Source of the DNA: an uncultured beta proteobacterium
GTDB taxonomy: Bacteria > Pseudomonadota > Gammaproteobacteria > Burkholderiales > Burkholderiaceae_C
Assembly (NCBI GenBank): GCA_903840825.1
Contig: CAIMHL010000561.1
Span: forward strand, 1 to 46,706
Reading direction: 5' to 3'
DNA: 46,706 nucleotides
In this document: piece by piece, positions 32,122-41,187 of the stretch
Layout: each line of letters opens with the position of its first letter
Position numbering within the stretch: the stretch's first letter is position 1
Made by a program: the position numbers and the translations under genes
Notes under the pieces: model-generated
What the model was told of the DNA's origin: nothing
The model's database searches: none
Seen by the model: the letters and a program-made list of their open reading frames with translations, nothing else

Positions 32122-33163
32122 AAACCGGCCCCAACCCTCGTCGTTTTGGGGCTATGCCTCGCCCCTGCTGGCTTTGGTGATCACGGTGGTGATTGGCATG
32201 ACCATGTTTGCGGCGTTGGGCAAAGACCCCGTTAGCGGTTTGCTGGTGTTTTTTTGGGAGCCGCTACGCAGTGGCTACGCGCTGGGCGAATTGATGGTGA
32301 AGGCCACGCCTTTGCTGCTGATCGCCTTGGGACTGGCGGTGTGCTTTCGTTCTAATGTGTGGAATATTGGTGCCGAAGGCCAGTATGTACTGGGGGCTAT
32401 TGCAGCCAGTGGCGTAGCGCTGATGGCCGACAAAACCAGCAGCTCCTGGGTGGTGGTGCCGATTATTTTGGCCGGTGTGTTGGGGGGCATGTTTTGGGCG
32501 GCGATTACCGCCTGGTTGCGCGACCGCTTCAATGCCAATGAAATTTTGGTCAGCCTGATGCTGGTGTATGTGGCGGTGCAGGTGCTTAGTTTTATGGTGG
32601 CGGGCCCTTGGAAAGACCCAAACGGCTACAACTTTCCCCAAACCAAATCGTTTGAACTGGTGACCCGGATTCCGCGCCTCTTCACGGGATCTCGCGTGAG
32701 TATTGGCATCTTTTTGGCGCTGATCGGCGTGCTGGGTATTTGGGTCTTTTTGTTCCGAACGCGGGCTGGTTTTGCCCAGCAAGTAGGGGGCTTGGCTCCG
32801 GCGGCAGCGCGCTACGCGGGCTTTTCCTCGCGCCGTGCGCTGTGGGTGGCGTTGCTCATTTCCGGCGGCATGGCGGGCATGGCGGGTGCTTTAGAGGTGG
32901 CGGGGCCCATTGGCCAGCTGACGCCCTATGTGCCTGCAGGCTACGGTTTTGCCGCCATTATCGTAGCCTTTGTCGGGCGCTTGCACCCGGTGGGCATGGT
33001 GTTCTCAGCGCTCTTAATGAGTATGTTTTATATCGGCGGAGAGCTGGCGCAGTCGCGTCTGGGTTTGCCCAAGTCTTTAACGGGCGTGTTTCAGGGCTTG
33101 TTGCTGTTCTCTTTGTTGGCCTGCGACACGCTGGTGAACTACCGCTTGAAGTGGAGTAAATAA
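32108..33163 (+). CDS. BMP-type ABC transporter permease 1
   Basis: A 351-residue membrane protein of the YufP-type permease family (bacterial nucleoside/ribose-like ABC permeases). It has about ten hydrophobic helices and the motif-like segments FRSNVWNIGAEGQYVLGA and RFNANEILVSLMLVYVA. It overlaps both the upstream ATPase gene and the downstream permease gene (TAATG), so all three are translated together. Partner of the second permease in forming the channel. Confidence 0.87.
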   Translation: MLRLENRPQPSSFWGYASPLLALVITVVIGMTMFAALGKDPVSGLLVFFWEPLRSGYALGELMVKATPLLLIALGLAVCFRSNVWNIGAEGQYVLGAIAASGVALMADKTSSSWVVVPIILAGVLGGMFWAAITAWLRDRFNANEILVSLMLVYVAVQVLSFMVAGPWKDPNGYNFPQTKSFELVTRIPRLFTGSRVSIGIFLALIGVLGIWVFLFRTRAGFAQQVGGLAPAAARYAGFSSRRALWVALLISGGMAGMAGALEVAGPIGQLTPYVPAGYGFAAIIVAFVGRLHPVGMVFSALLMSMFYIGGELAQSRLGLPKSLTGVFQGLLLFSLLACDTLVNYRLKWSK

Positions 33164-34083
33164 TGGAATCCTACGCGCTGCTTATCGCCGCCACCCTTAG
33201 CGCGGGTACCGTTTTGGCGCTGGCCTCCCTGGGTTTGCTCATTAATGAAAAAGCCGGCATCGTCAATTTGGGCGCTGAGGGCATCTTGCTGTGCTCGGCG
33301 CTTGCTGGGTTTGCGGCCGTGGTGCACACCGGCAATGACCTGGCTGGTTTTGCCGCAGGCATTGGCGCAGGCGCCTTACTGGCCCTGATCTTTGGCGGGC
33401 TGGTCATCTGGCTCAATACCAACCAATACGCCACCGGGCTGGCCGTGAGTTTGTTTGGTACCGGTTTTTCAGCCTTTGCTGGTATTTCGTATGTGCAGGA
33501 GAAAATCCCTGAGCGCCCCAGTTTTGCGATGCCCTATCTTTCAGACATTCCCTTGGTGGGCCCCGCCCTGTTCAGGCACCACCCACTGGTTTATCTGACG
33601 GTGCTGATTGCCCTAGGCATGATCTGGTTTTTGTACCGCACCCGTTCGGGTCTGGTTTTGCGCAGTGTGGGCGAAAGCCCCGAGTCTGCGCATGCCTTGG
33701 GTTACCCGGTGCGCCTCATTCGCCTGATGGCGGTGGTGGCGGGCGGCGCCTTGTGCGGTCTGGCTGGCGCCTATATTTCGATCGTTTATACGCCCCTTTG
33801 GGTCGAGGGCATTGTGGCCGGTAAGGGCTGGATTGCGCTGGCCTTGACGACTTTTGCCACTTGGCGCCCGGCCCGTGTGCTCTTGGGGGCTTACTTGTTT
33901 GGTGGCGTAACGATGCTACAGTTTCACCTGCAAGGCGTGGGTGTCGATTTGCCCAGCCAGTTGCTCACCATGCTGCCCTACGTGGCCACCATCGTGGTGT
34001 TGGCCCTTATTTCGCGCAACCCGCAGTGGATAAAGATAAATATGCCGACCTCAATCGGCAAACCCTTTTACCCTGGCGCCTGA
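33163..34083 (+). CDS. BMP-type ABC transporter permease 2
   Basis: A 306-residue YufQ-type permease, with LINEKAGIVNLGAEGILLCSA at the N-terminus and the cytoplasmic region LRSVGESPESAHALGYPVRLIRL that contacts the ATPase. It has about eight to nine transmembrane helices. Its ATG shares a base with the stop of permease 1. It is followed 63 bases later by the binding protein gene. Confidence 0.87.
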   Translation: MESYALLIAATLSAGTVLALASLGLLINEKAGIVNLGAEGILLCSALAGFAAVVHTGNDLAGFAAGIGAGALLALIFGGLVIWLNTNQYATGLAVSLFGTGFSAFAGISYVQEKIPERPSFAMPYLSDIPLVGPALFRHHPLVYLTVLIALGMIWFLYRTRSGLVLRSVGESPESAHALGYPVRLIRLMAVVAGGALCGLAGAYISIVYTPLWVEGIVAGKGWIALALTTFATWRPARVLLGAYLFGGVTMLQFHLQGVGVDLPSQLLTMLPYVATIVVLALISRNPQWIKINMPTSIGKPFYPGA

Positions 34084-34146
34084 TTTCTTGTGGTTCATAA
34101 TTGAACTTTTTTAAACGTCGTAACCCCCTCTGAATAAGGAATTGAC

Positions 34147-35298
34147 ATGACCGATATGCAAAAACGCTCGCTGCTGAAAATAGCCGCACTCACCGCCGTG
34201 GCTGCCGCCGCACTGGTGGGCTGTGGCAAAAAAGAGGAGGCTGCACCCGTAGTGGCTCCCGTAGCTTCAGCCCCAGTGGCAAAGCCTGAGCCACTTAAAA
34301 TTGCGTTTGCCTATGTTGGTCCTGTCGGAGACGGCGGCTGGACCTTTGCCCATGACAACGCCCGTAAAGCGCTTCAAGCCGAGTTTGGCGACAAGATCGT
34401 AACTTCATTTGTCGAGAGCGTGCCCGAGTCCGCTGACGCTGAGCGCGTGATCCGCGACATGGTGGGTCAAGGCAATAAGCTGATTTTTGGCACTACCTTT
34501 GGCTACATGGAGTCCATGCTCAAAGTGGCCGCCGATTCCAAAGACGTCAAGTTTGAGCACGCCACCGGCTACAAGCAAGCCGAGAACATGCGCACCTACG
34601 ACAGCCGCACCTATGAAGGCGCATACATGGCCGGCGTGATTGCTGGCAAGATGACCAAAACCAACACGCTTGGCGTGGTGGCCTCGGTGCCAATTCCTGA
34701 AGTCGTGCGCAACATCAACGCCTTCACTTTGGGCGCGCAGTCCAGCAACCCCAAAATCAAAACCAAAGTGGTTTGGGTGAACGAGTGGTTCAACCCACCA
34801 AAAGAAACCGAAGCCGCAACCTCCCTCATCAACGGTGGCGCTGACGTCTTGTTCCAAAACACCGACTCTCCCGCTGTGCTCAAAACAGCGGAAGCCAAAG
34901 GCAAGCGCGCCTTCGGTTGGGACTCCGACATGACCTCTTATGGCCCCAAAGCCCACTTGGCTTCTGCCGTGATCAACTGGGGCCCTTACTACAGCAAGGC
35001 CACCAAAGAAGCGCTTGAAGGCAAGTGGACCGGTAACACCGGCGCTTGGTGGGGTGTGAAAGAAGGCGCGATTGATATCGTGTCCATCGCCGCTGACGTG
35101 CCTGCTGAGACTGCAGCCAAAGTCGCTGAAGTCAAAAAAGGCTTGGCCGATGGCAGCTTTGTCATCTGGAAAGGCCCCATTATTGATAACACTGGCAAAG
35201 TGCAAATCGCCAAAGACACCGCGGCTGACGACAAGTTCCTAGGTGGCTTGAACTTCTACGTTAAAGGCGTGGAAGGCAAAGTGCCAGGCGCCAAGTAA
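34147..35298 (+). CDS. BMP family lipoprotein, nucleoside-type binding protein
   Basis: A 383-residue BMP (PnrA/TmpC-like) substrate-binding protein. It starts with a lipoprotein signal ending LVGC (lipobox), a short Pro/Ala linker, then KIAFAYVGPVGDGGWTFAHDNARKAL and the later VNEWFNPPKETEAA segment. Such proteins bind purine nucleosides or bases in Gram-negative and other bacteria. With xanthine dehydrogenase and a LysR regulator next door, a purine ligand is likely. A rho-independent terminator follows 18 bases after the stop. Confidence 0.9.
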   Translation: MTDMQKRSLLKIAALTAVAAAALVGCGKKEEAAPVVAPVASAPVAKPEPLKIAFAYVGPVGDGGWTFAHDNARKALQAEFGDKIVTSFVESVPESADAERVIRDMVGQGNKLIFGTTFGYMESMLKVAADSKDVKFEHATGYKQAENMRTYDSRTYEGAYMAGVIAGKMTKTNTLGVVASVPIPEVVRNINAFTLGAQSSNPKIKTKVVWVNEWFNPPKETEAATSLINGGADVLFQNTDSPAVLKTAEAKGKRAFGWDSDMTSYGPKAHLASAVINWGPYYSKATKEALEGKWTGNTGAWWGVKEGAIDIVSIAADVPAETAAKVAEVKKGLADGSFVIWKGPIIDNTGKVQIAKDTAADDKFLGGLNFYVKGVEGKVPGAK

Positions 35299-35316
35299 TT
35301 TTTTGCCTAAGCCTTG

Positions 35317-35342
35317 AAAAACCGCCTTCGGGCGGTTTTTTT
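35317..35342 (+). terminator. Rho-independent terminator after the BMP lipoprotein
   Basis: The stem AAACCGCC/GGCGGTTT has a short TTCG-like loop and a T-tract right after, 18 bases past the stop. It closes the purine transporter operon. Confidence 0.9.
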
Positions 35343-35479
35343 GTTGGAGCACCTGAGTACTTTAGGCAGGTATTGTTGTAAGTTAAACCTAAGAAAAGTC
35401 GACTGCAGCACAATACGATTTTTAAATTCGTGGGCAAGAACCTGCGGATGCTTTCATTTTGTAACCTCAGGAAATTTCC

Positions 35480-35785
35480 ATGTCAAATCGTCGCGAATTT
35501 ATTGCCCAAGTCAGTTTTTTCAGCACCGCCATGATGGCCGGTACCGCTATGGCCGCTGCGCCTATGGCGTCTGAGACAGACCCCGCTTCCAAAGGTTTGG
35601 GCTATGTGGCCGATGCCACCAAGACCGACAAAGTCAAGTACCCCAAGTACGCCGCTGGTCAAGTTTGCTCCAACTGTGCCCTGTACCAAGGTAAGGCCAC
35701 TGATGCCGCCGGTGGTTGCCCCTTGTTTGCTGGTAAGCAAGTCGCTGGCAAAGGCTGGTGCAGTGCTTACGCCAAAAAAGCGTAA
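35480..35785 (+). CDS. High-potential iron-sulfur protein (HiPIP)
   Basis: A 101-residue periplasmic HiPIP. The N-terminus carries a twin-arginine-like signal (SNRREFIAQVSFFSTAMMAG), and the mature protein has the four cluster cysteines: CSNC, GGC and GWC, with the typical NCALYQG and WCSAY context. It carries a 4Fe-4S cluster and moves electrons between membrane complexes, for example from a cytochrome bc1 complex to a reaction centre or terminal oxidase. A putative terminator follows and runs into the photolyase start. Confidence 0.93.
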   Translation: MSNRREFIAQVSFFSTAMMAGTAMAAAPMASETDPASKGLGYVADATKTDKVKYPKYAAGQVCSNCALYQGKATDAAGGCPLFAGKQVAGKGWCSAYAKKA

Positions 35786-35832
35786 TCTAGCCAGCCTGCG
35801 CGCACGCCCTGTTCAGGGCTTGCGAGGCGAGC

Positions 35833-35869
35833 AAAGCCTGCCCAGCGTCAATCTGGTCGGGCTTTTTTT
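35833..35869 (+). terminator. Terminator-like hairpin directly before the photolyase ATG
   Basis: Stem AAAGCCTG/CGGGCTTT (one G-T wobble, an inner CCAG/CTGG stem) followed by seven Ts that run into the photolyase ATG at 35870. It would end the HiPIP transcript, but leaves no leader and no ribosome-binding site for the photolyase, so some read-through or an internal promoter is needed. Confidence 0.7.
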
Positions 35870-37414
35870 ATGACCAGTGTGGTTTGGTTCAAGCGGGATT
35901 TTCGCCTGCACGACCATGCGCCGCTCACGCAAGCGGCCCAAGAGGGCCCCGTACTTTGCGTGGTCGCCTTTGAGCCCAGTTTGTGGCTTGGGCAAGATGC
36001 CGCCTGCCAGCACTACCAGTTTATTTTGGAAAGTGCCACAGAGCTGGACCGGCAGTTGCAGCGCCGTGGGGGACGTTTGCACCTGCTGGTGGGTGAAATG
36101 CCCGCCCTGCTTGAGCGCCTGATCGTCCAAATACCCGGTTTTAAGCTCTTTTCCCACGAAGAAACGGGCAATGACCTGAGCTACGCGCGTGATCAGGCGG
36201 TGGCACGCTGGTGCAAAAAAAATGACGTTGTGTGGCAGGAGACACCCCAGTTTGGCGTGGTTCGGCGTCTAAAAAACCGCAATCTCTGGAAAGGCCACTG
36301 GGACGCCCACGTTGAGCAGCCTTGTCTGCCCGTGCCCGACTGGCAAACCCAGGCCTTTGCCCCGCTGCCTTGGGTAGAGCCTGCGCCGCCCACTGCGCAA
36401 GACCTCGGGCTAGACGCGTTTACCCCACCCAAGCGTCAGATTGGGGGGCGTCGCTTGGGTTTGTCGGTGTTGCAAAGCTTTTTGCAAGACCGCAGTGGCC
36501 AGTACCGGGGAGGTATTTCTTCGCCCTTGTCGGCGCCCTCGGCCTGCTCGCGGCTGTCACCCTATTTGGCCTACGGTTGCCTGAGCCTGCGTGAAATTGT
36601 GCATGCCACCCTGCGGCAATACAACCGCCTGCCTGCGGAAGCCGTGCAGCAAAAAAAGGGCTTGGCCGCGTTCATGAGCCGCCTGCATTGGCATTGCCAC
36701 TTTATTCAAAAGCTGGAAAGTGAGCCTGAGCTGGAATGGCGCAATGTGCACCGGGGCTATGACGGTCTGCGCGAAGCCGACTGGAACCCCGCCCACTTTG
36801 AGGCTCTGGTGGCCGGACGCACGGGTTGGCCAATGGTGGATGCATGCGTGGTGATGTTGCGGGAAACGGGCTGGATCAATTTTCGGATGCGCGCCATGTT
36901 GGTGTCGGTGGCGGCTTACCCGCTGTGGCTGCATTGGCAGTCTGTGGGGCAGTGGCTGGCCCGGCAGTTTTTGGACTATGAGCCCGGCATTCACTGGAGC
37001 CAGATGCAAATGCAGTCGGGCACCACCGGCATCAATATTCCCCGGGTTTACAACCCCGTCAAGCAAGCCCGCGACCACGACCCTCATGGCCATTTTGTGC
37101 GGCGCTGGTTGCCTGCGCTGCGCAAGGTGCCCGATGCCTGGTTGTTTGAGCCCTGGCGCATGCCGCCCGACCTGCAAGCGCATTACGGCTTGCTGCCCGG
37201 CGACATAGCCCAGCCGCTGGTGGACCTGGAGGTAGCCACACGTCAAGCCAAAGCGCGGCTCTTTGCCCTGAAAGCCTTGCCCGAGGTGCGGGCCGCCAAG
37301 TCGGCCATTGTGGAAAAACATGGCTCCAGAAAGCGCATGGCCCCCCAACCCAAGCGCGGCAGCGCGGCTAAAACACCCAGCGCACCCACCGCCCAGCTGG
37401 GCCTTGAATTTTGA
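35870..37414 (+). CDS. Photolyase/cryptochrome family protein
   Basis: A 514-residue member of the cryptochrome/photolyase superfamily. It begins VVWFKRDFRLHDHAPL (photolyase alpha/beta domain) and has the FAD-binding part with LSPYLAYGCLSLREI, FMSRLHWHCHFIQKLE, GRTGWPMVDACVVMLRETG and INIPRVYNPVKQARDHDPHG. It is not the FeS-containing type with an N-terminal DUF segment and is not CRY-DASH; substrate class is undetermined. A proline/alanine-rich basic tail ends the protein. The ATG is immediately after a T-tract with no ribosome-binding site. Confidence 0.85.
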   Translation: MTSVVWFKRDFRLHDHAPLTQAAQEGPVLCVVAFEPSLWLGQDAACQHYQFILESATELDRQLQRRGGRLHLLVGEMPALLERLIVQIPGFKLFSHEETGNDLSYARDQAVARWCKKNDVVWQETPQFGVVRRLKNRNLWKGHWDAHVEQPCLPVPDWQTQAFAPLPWVEPAPPTAQDLGLDAFTPPKRQIGGRRLGLSVLQSFLQDRSGQYRGGISSPLSAPSACSRLSPYLAYGCLSLREIVHATLRQYNRLPAEAVQQKKGLAAFMSRLHWHCHFIQKLESEPELEWRNVHRGYDGLREADWNPAHFEALVAGRTGWPMVDACVVMLRETGWINFRMRAMLVSVAAYPLWLHWQSVGQWLARQFLDYEPGIHWSQMQMQSGTTGINIPRVYNPVKQARDHDPHGHFVRRWLPALRKVPDAWLFEPWRMPPDLQAHYGLLPGDIAQPLVDLEVATRQAKARLFALKALPEVRAAKSAIVEKHGSRKRMAPQPKRGSAAKTPSAPTAQLGLEF

Positions 37415-37436
37415 AATTAATGAGTAAAAAAATCTT

Positions 37437-38750
37437 ATGACTTGCGTGATTTATTGGTTTCGTAACGACTTGCGCCTGCAAGACAACCCCGCCCTGGTTT
37501 TGGCCTGTAAAACGGCCACCCACTTGCTACCGGTGTTTTGCCATGACCCCCAGCTTGACGAGCAAACTCCTTGGGGTTTTACGCGGGTGGGGGCACACCG
37601 GCGTCAGTTTTTAAAAGACACCTTGGCCGATTTGTCGCAGCAATTAACAGCGTTGGGCAGTGGCTTGCTAGAGTTGCAAGGGCGTCCGCAAGACGTCTTG
37701 CCCGAGCTGGCGCGCCGGTTTGGAGCGCAAGTTATTCATTGCGAAACGATTGCCGCGCCCGAGGAGGCTGACGCCGTCAAGGCGCTGCAAGCGGAAGGCC
37801 TGCAGGTGACCTCGGTGTGGCAGTCCAGTATGTTGGACCCCGCTGACCTGCCGTTTAAGCCCGCGCAGTTGCCCGATGTTTTTACCTCGTTCCGTATGGC
37901 CGTTGAGCGGGCTGATGTAGGCACTGCGGCCGCGATAGCCGTCCCGGCCAAGCTGCCCCCGCGCCCTGAGATGACGCCAGAATTGACGGCTTTTGTGGCA
38001 AGTTTGCAGACCACCCCAGCACCTACGCTGGTCCCGCTGTCCTTAAAAAATTCGTCTTTTCCTTTTGATAAGCCTGAATTTGCCGGTGGCGAGAGGGCTG
38101 CGCAGCGCCATTTGGAGCGCTACTTTGGTGCTAATTTGCCGCACACCTACAAGGCCACCCGCAACGGCCTCACAGGCACCGACTACTCCAGCAAGTTCTC
38201 CCCTTGGTTGGCCACAGGCGCCATGTCAGCTCGCTCGGCCTACGCGGCACTGTGGCAATTCGAGGAAAGGGCGGGCGCCAGCGAAAGCTCTTATTGGCTG
38301 TGGTTTGAGCTGCTGTGGCGCGATTATTTCCGGTTTTTGCACCTCAAATACGGCGTTCGGCTTTACCACGCCCGTGGTTTGACACCGGCCAACCACGCTG
38401 TGCCCCACCCTAGCCACAAAGCGGGCGCCTTCAAGCGCTGGTGCCAAGGCGACACCGGCGAGCCCTTGGTGGACGCCGGCATGCGCGAGCTAAAGGCCAC
38501 GGGTTATTTGTCCAACCGCCTGCGCCAACTGGTGGCCAGCTACTTGATTCACGACCTTGACTGCGACTGGCGCGCGGGTGCTGCGTGGTTTGAGTCGCAA
38601 TTGGTGGACTACGATGTGTACAGCAACCAGGGCAACTGGCTGGCGCTGGCGGGCCGGGGTACCGATCCGCGCGGCGGGCGGCGCTTTAATCCCCAAAAGC
38701 AAACCCAAGACCACGACCCCAAGGGCCAGTACCGGGCCCTGTGGCTTTGA
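37437..38750 (+). CDS. DASH family cryptochrome
   Basis: A 437-residue CRY-DASH protein, starting VIYWFRNDLRLQDNPAL, with the FAD-binding domain segments SSKFSPWLATGAMSARS and the DASH hallmark GNWLALAGRGTDPRGGRRFNPQKQ. CRY-DASH enzymes repair cyclobutane dimers mainly in single-stranded DNA and carry FAD and an antenna folate. It lies 22 bases after the first photolyase gene on the same strand, so both are likely co-transcribed for light/UV protection. Confidence 0.92.
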   Translation: MTCVIYWFRNDLRLQDNPALVLACKTATHLLPVFCHDPQLDEQTPWGFTRVGAHRRQFLKDTLADLSQQLTALGSGLLELQGRPQDVLPELARRFGAQVIHCETIAAPEEADAVKALQAEGLQVTSVWQSSMLDPADLPFKPAQLPDVFTSFRMAVERADVGTAAAIAVPAKLPPRPEMTPELTAFVASLQTTPAPTLVPLSLKNSSFPFDKPEFAGGERAAQRHLERYFGANLPHTYKATRNGLTGTDYSSKFSPWLATGAMSARSAYAALWQFEERAGASESSYWLWFELLWRDYFRFLHLKYGVRLYHARGLTPANHAVPHPSHKAGAFKRWCQGDTGEPLVDAGMRELKATGYLSNRLRQLVASYLIHDLDCDWRAGAAWFESQLVDYDVYSNQGNWLALAGRGTDPRGGRRFNPQKQTQDHDPKGQYRALWL

Positions 38751-38823
38751 TACCTGCACAATGCAAAGCTGCAAAAAATAGCCTAAACTGATTTTTTTTT
38801 AATTAAAAACCAGAGGATTCCCA

Positions 38824-39720
38824 ATGTTTGCCGCTCATCAAAAAGACGACTTCAATTCCTTGCTGCCCGGACAAAGCACCGAGCAAGGTGCCACCCGCCG
38901 CACTGCCTTGAAAGTAGCGCTGGGCGCTGGCTACGCAGCAGCCGCGCTGCCCATCATGGCGCAAACCGCGATCAAAACATCGGCCGAAGGATTGCGCTCA
39001 GGTGAGGTGAGCTTTGAAGTCAACGGTTTTAAGGTGCCTGCTTTCTTTGCCGCGCCTGCCGGGGGTGCCAACTTGCCCGTGGTGCTGGTGGTGTCCGAGA
39101 TTTTTGGCGTGCATGAGTACATTGCCGACACCTGCCGGCGCTTTGCCAAAGCGGGCTATCTGGCAATTGCGCCCGAGCTTTTTGCGCGCCAGGGCGACCC
39201 ACAAGCCTACGGTGAAATAGCCAAACTCATGAGTGAGGTGGTGGCCAAAGTCCCTGATGCGCAAGCCATGGCCGATCTTGATGGCGCCGTGAAGTGGGCG
39301 GGCGCTCATGGTGGCAACCTCGACAAAGTGGCCATTACCGGCTTTTGTTGGGGCGGGCGTATGACCTGGTTGTACGCCGCGCAGGGCCCGGTTAAGGCCG
39401 GTGTCGCCTGGTATGGACGCTTGGTGGGCACACCGACCGCGCTAGCGCCCAAAAACCCCGTTGACTTGGTGGGCCAACTGCGCGCGCCGGTGCTGGGTTT
39501 GTATGGCGAGAAGGACGGTGGCATTCCTTTGACCTCGGTAGAGCAGATGAAAACCGCCTTGGCACAAGGCACCGAAGCCGCCAAAGCCTCGCAGTTTGTC
39601 ACCTACCCGGACACGGGCCACGCCTTTCACGCCGACTACCGCCCTAGCTACAGCAAGGGTCCCGCTGAAGACGGTTGGGCACGCTGCTTGGCTTGGTTCA
39701 AGGCGCATGGCGTAGCCTGA
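38824..39720 (+). CDS. Dienelactone hydrolase family protein with a Tat-type signal
   Basis: A 298-residue alpha/beta hydrolase of the dienelactone hydrolase family. The nucleophile elbow reads GFCWGG (catalytic Cys), the Asp lies in YGEKDGGIP and the His in DTGHAF. The N-terminus has RRTALKVALGAGYAAAALPIMAQ, a twin-arginine-like signal, preceded by a polar extension. It should act in the periplasm. The substrate is unknown; family members open lactone rings or act on other esters. A terminator follows its stop. Confidence 0.87.
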   Translation: MFAAHQKDDFNSLLPGQSTEQGATRRTALKVALGAGYAAAALPIMAQTAIKTSAEGLRSGEVSFEVNGFKVPAFFAAPAGGANLPVVLVVSEIFGVHEYIADTCRRFAKAGYLAIAPELFARQGDPQAYGEIAKLMSEVVAKVPDAQAMADLDGAVKWAGAHGGNLDKVAITGFCWGGRMTWLYAAQGPVKAGVAWYGRLVGTPTALAPKNPVDLVGQLRAPVLGLYGEKDGGIPLTSVEQMKTALAQGTEAAKASQFVTYPDTGHAFHADYRPSYSKGPAEDGWARCLAWFKAHGVA

Positions 39721-39741
39721 TAAAGTCAGGCCCTCGCTGCG

Positions 39742-39766
39742 AAACCGCCGTCAGGCGGTTTTTTTA
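39742..39766 (+). terminator. Rho-independent terminator after the dienelactone-hydrolase gene
   Basis: AAACCGCC/GGCGGTTT stem with GTCA loop, followed by a T-tract, 21 bases after the stop. It isolates the gene from the ZIP transporter gene. Confidence 0.9.
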
Positions 39767-39810
39767 TTACTTATTGGGTTCTAGTGCCCTTGGAATGTGT
39801 TTAACCAGCT

Positions 39811-40617
39811 ATGACTTTAATAGCAATCTTGATGGGTACTTTATCCGCCGGCATTGGCAGCGTGTGGCTGGCCGCCTTGTTGAGCTTTGGTATTTTGTCG
39901 CGTTACACCCAGCACATGCTCAGTTTGGCAGCAGGCGCGCTGCTGGCCACGGCCTTTATGCATTTGCTGCCCGAGGCGTTTGAGAGCCAGGCCAGTGCGC
40001 ACGACTTGTTCATGACCTTGCTGGTTGGGCTGATCTTTTTCTTTTTGCTCGACAAAGCCGAGTTGTGGCACCACGGGCACGAGCACCACCATGGCATCCC
40101 TAGCCCGACCACCACCGCACACGCTGAACACGCAGGCCATGCGCACGGCCACAGCCATGTCCCGCAGCCTGGCACCTGGGCCGTGCTTACCGGCGACAGC
40201 GTGCATTGTTTTGGCGACGGCGTGCTGATTGCCTCGGCATTTATGGCCGATATGCGCCTGGGCGTGATTGCCTCGCTGGCCGTGCTGGCGCACGAGGTGC
40301 CGCACCACATGGGGGATTTGATGGTGCTGAAATCAAGCCCCAACAACCGCCGCACCGCGGTGCTCAAGGTCTCCTTGGCCGGGGCTGTGACGGCCTTGGG
40401 CGGCTTGCTGGGCTTTTGGTTGGTGGACCAGTTGCGCGACTATTTGCCCTACTTTCTGGTGGTAGCGAGCAGCAGCTTTGTCTACGTGGCGCTGGCTGAC
40501 TTGATTCCCCAGTTGCAAAAACGCCTGACCGCCCGGGAGACCGCCGCGCAAATCGCCTGGCTGCTGGCCGGCATTTTATTGGTCACGCAGGTGAGCGGTC
40601 TGGCGCACGCCCACTGA
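39811..40617 (+). CDS. ZIP family metal transporter
   Basis: A 268-residue ZIP-family protein with about eight transmembrane helices. A long histidine-rich loop (HHGHEHHHG and HAEHAGHAHGHSH) lies between the third and fourth helix at residues about 90-125. The metal-binding helix motifs are DSVHCFGDG and HEVPHHMGD. It probably imports zinc or another divalent metal into the cytoplasm. A ribosome-binding site is not obvious; the gene starts 44 bases after the terminator. Confidence 0.9.
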   Translation: MTLIAILMGTLSAGIGSVWLAALLSFGILSRYTQHMLSLAAGALLATAFMHLLPEAFESQASAHDLFMTLLVGLIFFFLLDKAELWHHGHEHHHGIPSPTTTAHAEHAGHAHGHSHVPQPGTWAVLTGDSVHCFGDGVLIASAFMADMRLGVIASLAVLAHEVPHHMGDLMVLKSSPNNRRTAVLKVSLAGAVTALGGLLGFWLVDQLRDYLPYFLVVASSSFVYVALADLIPQLQKRLTARETAAQIAWLLAGILLVTQVSGLAHAH

Positions 40618-40699
40618 TTGAGCAGTTACACGCTTTCCCTGTCACCTCGGACATGTACGCAATGCCGGGGATGGGCAATGTTCACTGGAATTGGGTGGC

Positions 40700-41187
40700 T
40701 CAGTGCGTCAGTGCAAACTTGATCACTTCCTGGCTCAACCAAATGCCTCGCTGGCGCATCCGCTCCAGGGCATCGGATATTGAGACATCGTACCCCAGTG
40801 ATTTTGCTTTGAGCAACACGCCAATAGAGCCTGTCACACTCAAATTGGACAAGCGCGCCATCCTTCTACCGACGGTCTCATCAATGCAAACGCGCTTAAC
40901 ACCAAGGTCAAGCGCCGTCTGAATCACGGATGCCTCGCCAAGGTCCAAAGCATTTTAAGATAAGGTGTCAGCGCGACCGGCGCGCGCCCTATTTCTAGCC
41001 AAGAAGCCGATTTGAAAACATCGACGCCAAATGCATCGTGACCGCCAGCCTGAATCTCTTGGGCCACCTCAAAGGGAACCACCACCCGGGTGTAAAGAAA
41101 CCGCAGCGCATCCAGACTGCCGGTGGCCGCCGTTAGCGCAATTAGCGGGGTGGTGTTGGTAACTATCGTTTGTTCAGATTCAGGCAT
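40700..41187 (-). pseudogene. DUF3368 PIN-like toxin, frameshifted
   Basis: The gene reads in two frames. The first (start ATG 41187) gives an N-terminal PIN segment with VTNTTPLIAL and continues to TPYLK; the second gives LDLGEASVIQTALDLGVKRVCIDE, then GRRMARL and GSIGVLLKAK, all as in DUF3368. Adding one A to the A-run (T-run 40953-40956 on the plus strand) would make LKNALDLGEAS and join them. DUF3368 proteins are the PIN-type toxins of UPF0175/DUF3368 modules; the break should abolish activity unless it is a base-call error. The start overlaps the antitoxin stop by eight bases. Confidence 0.8.
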
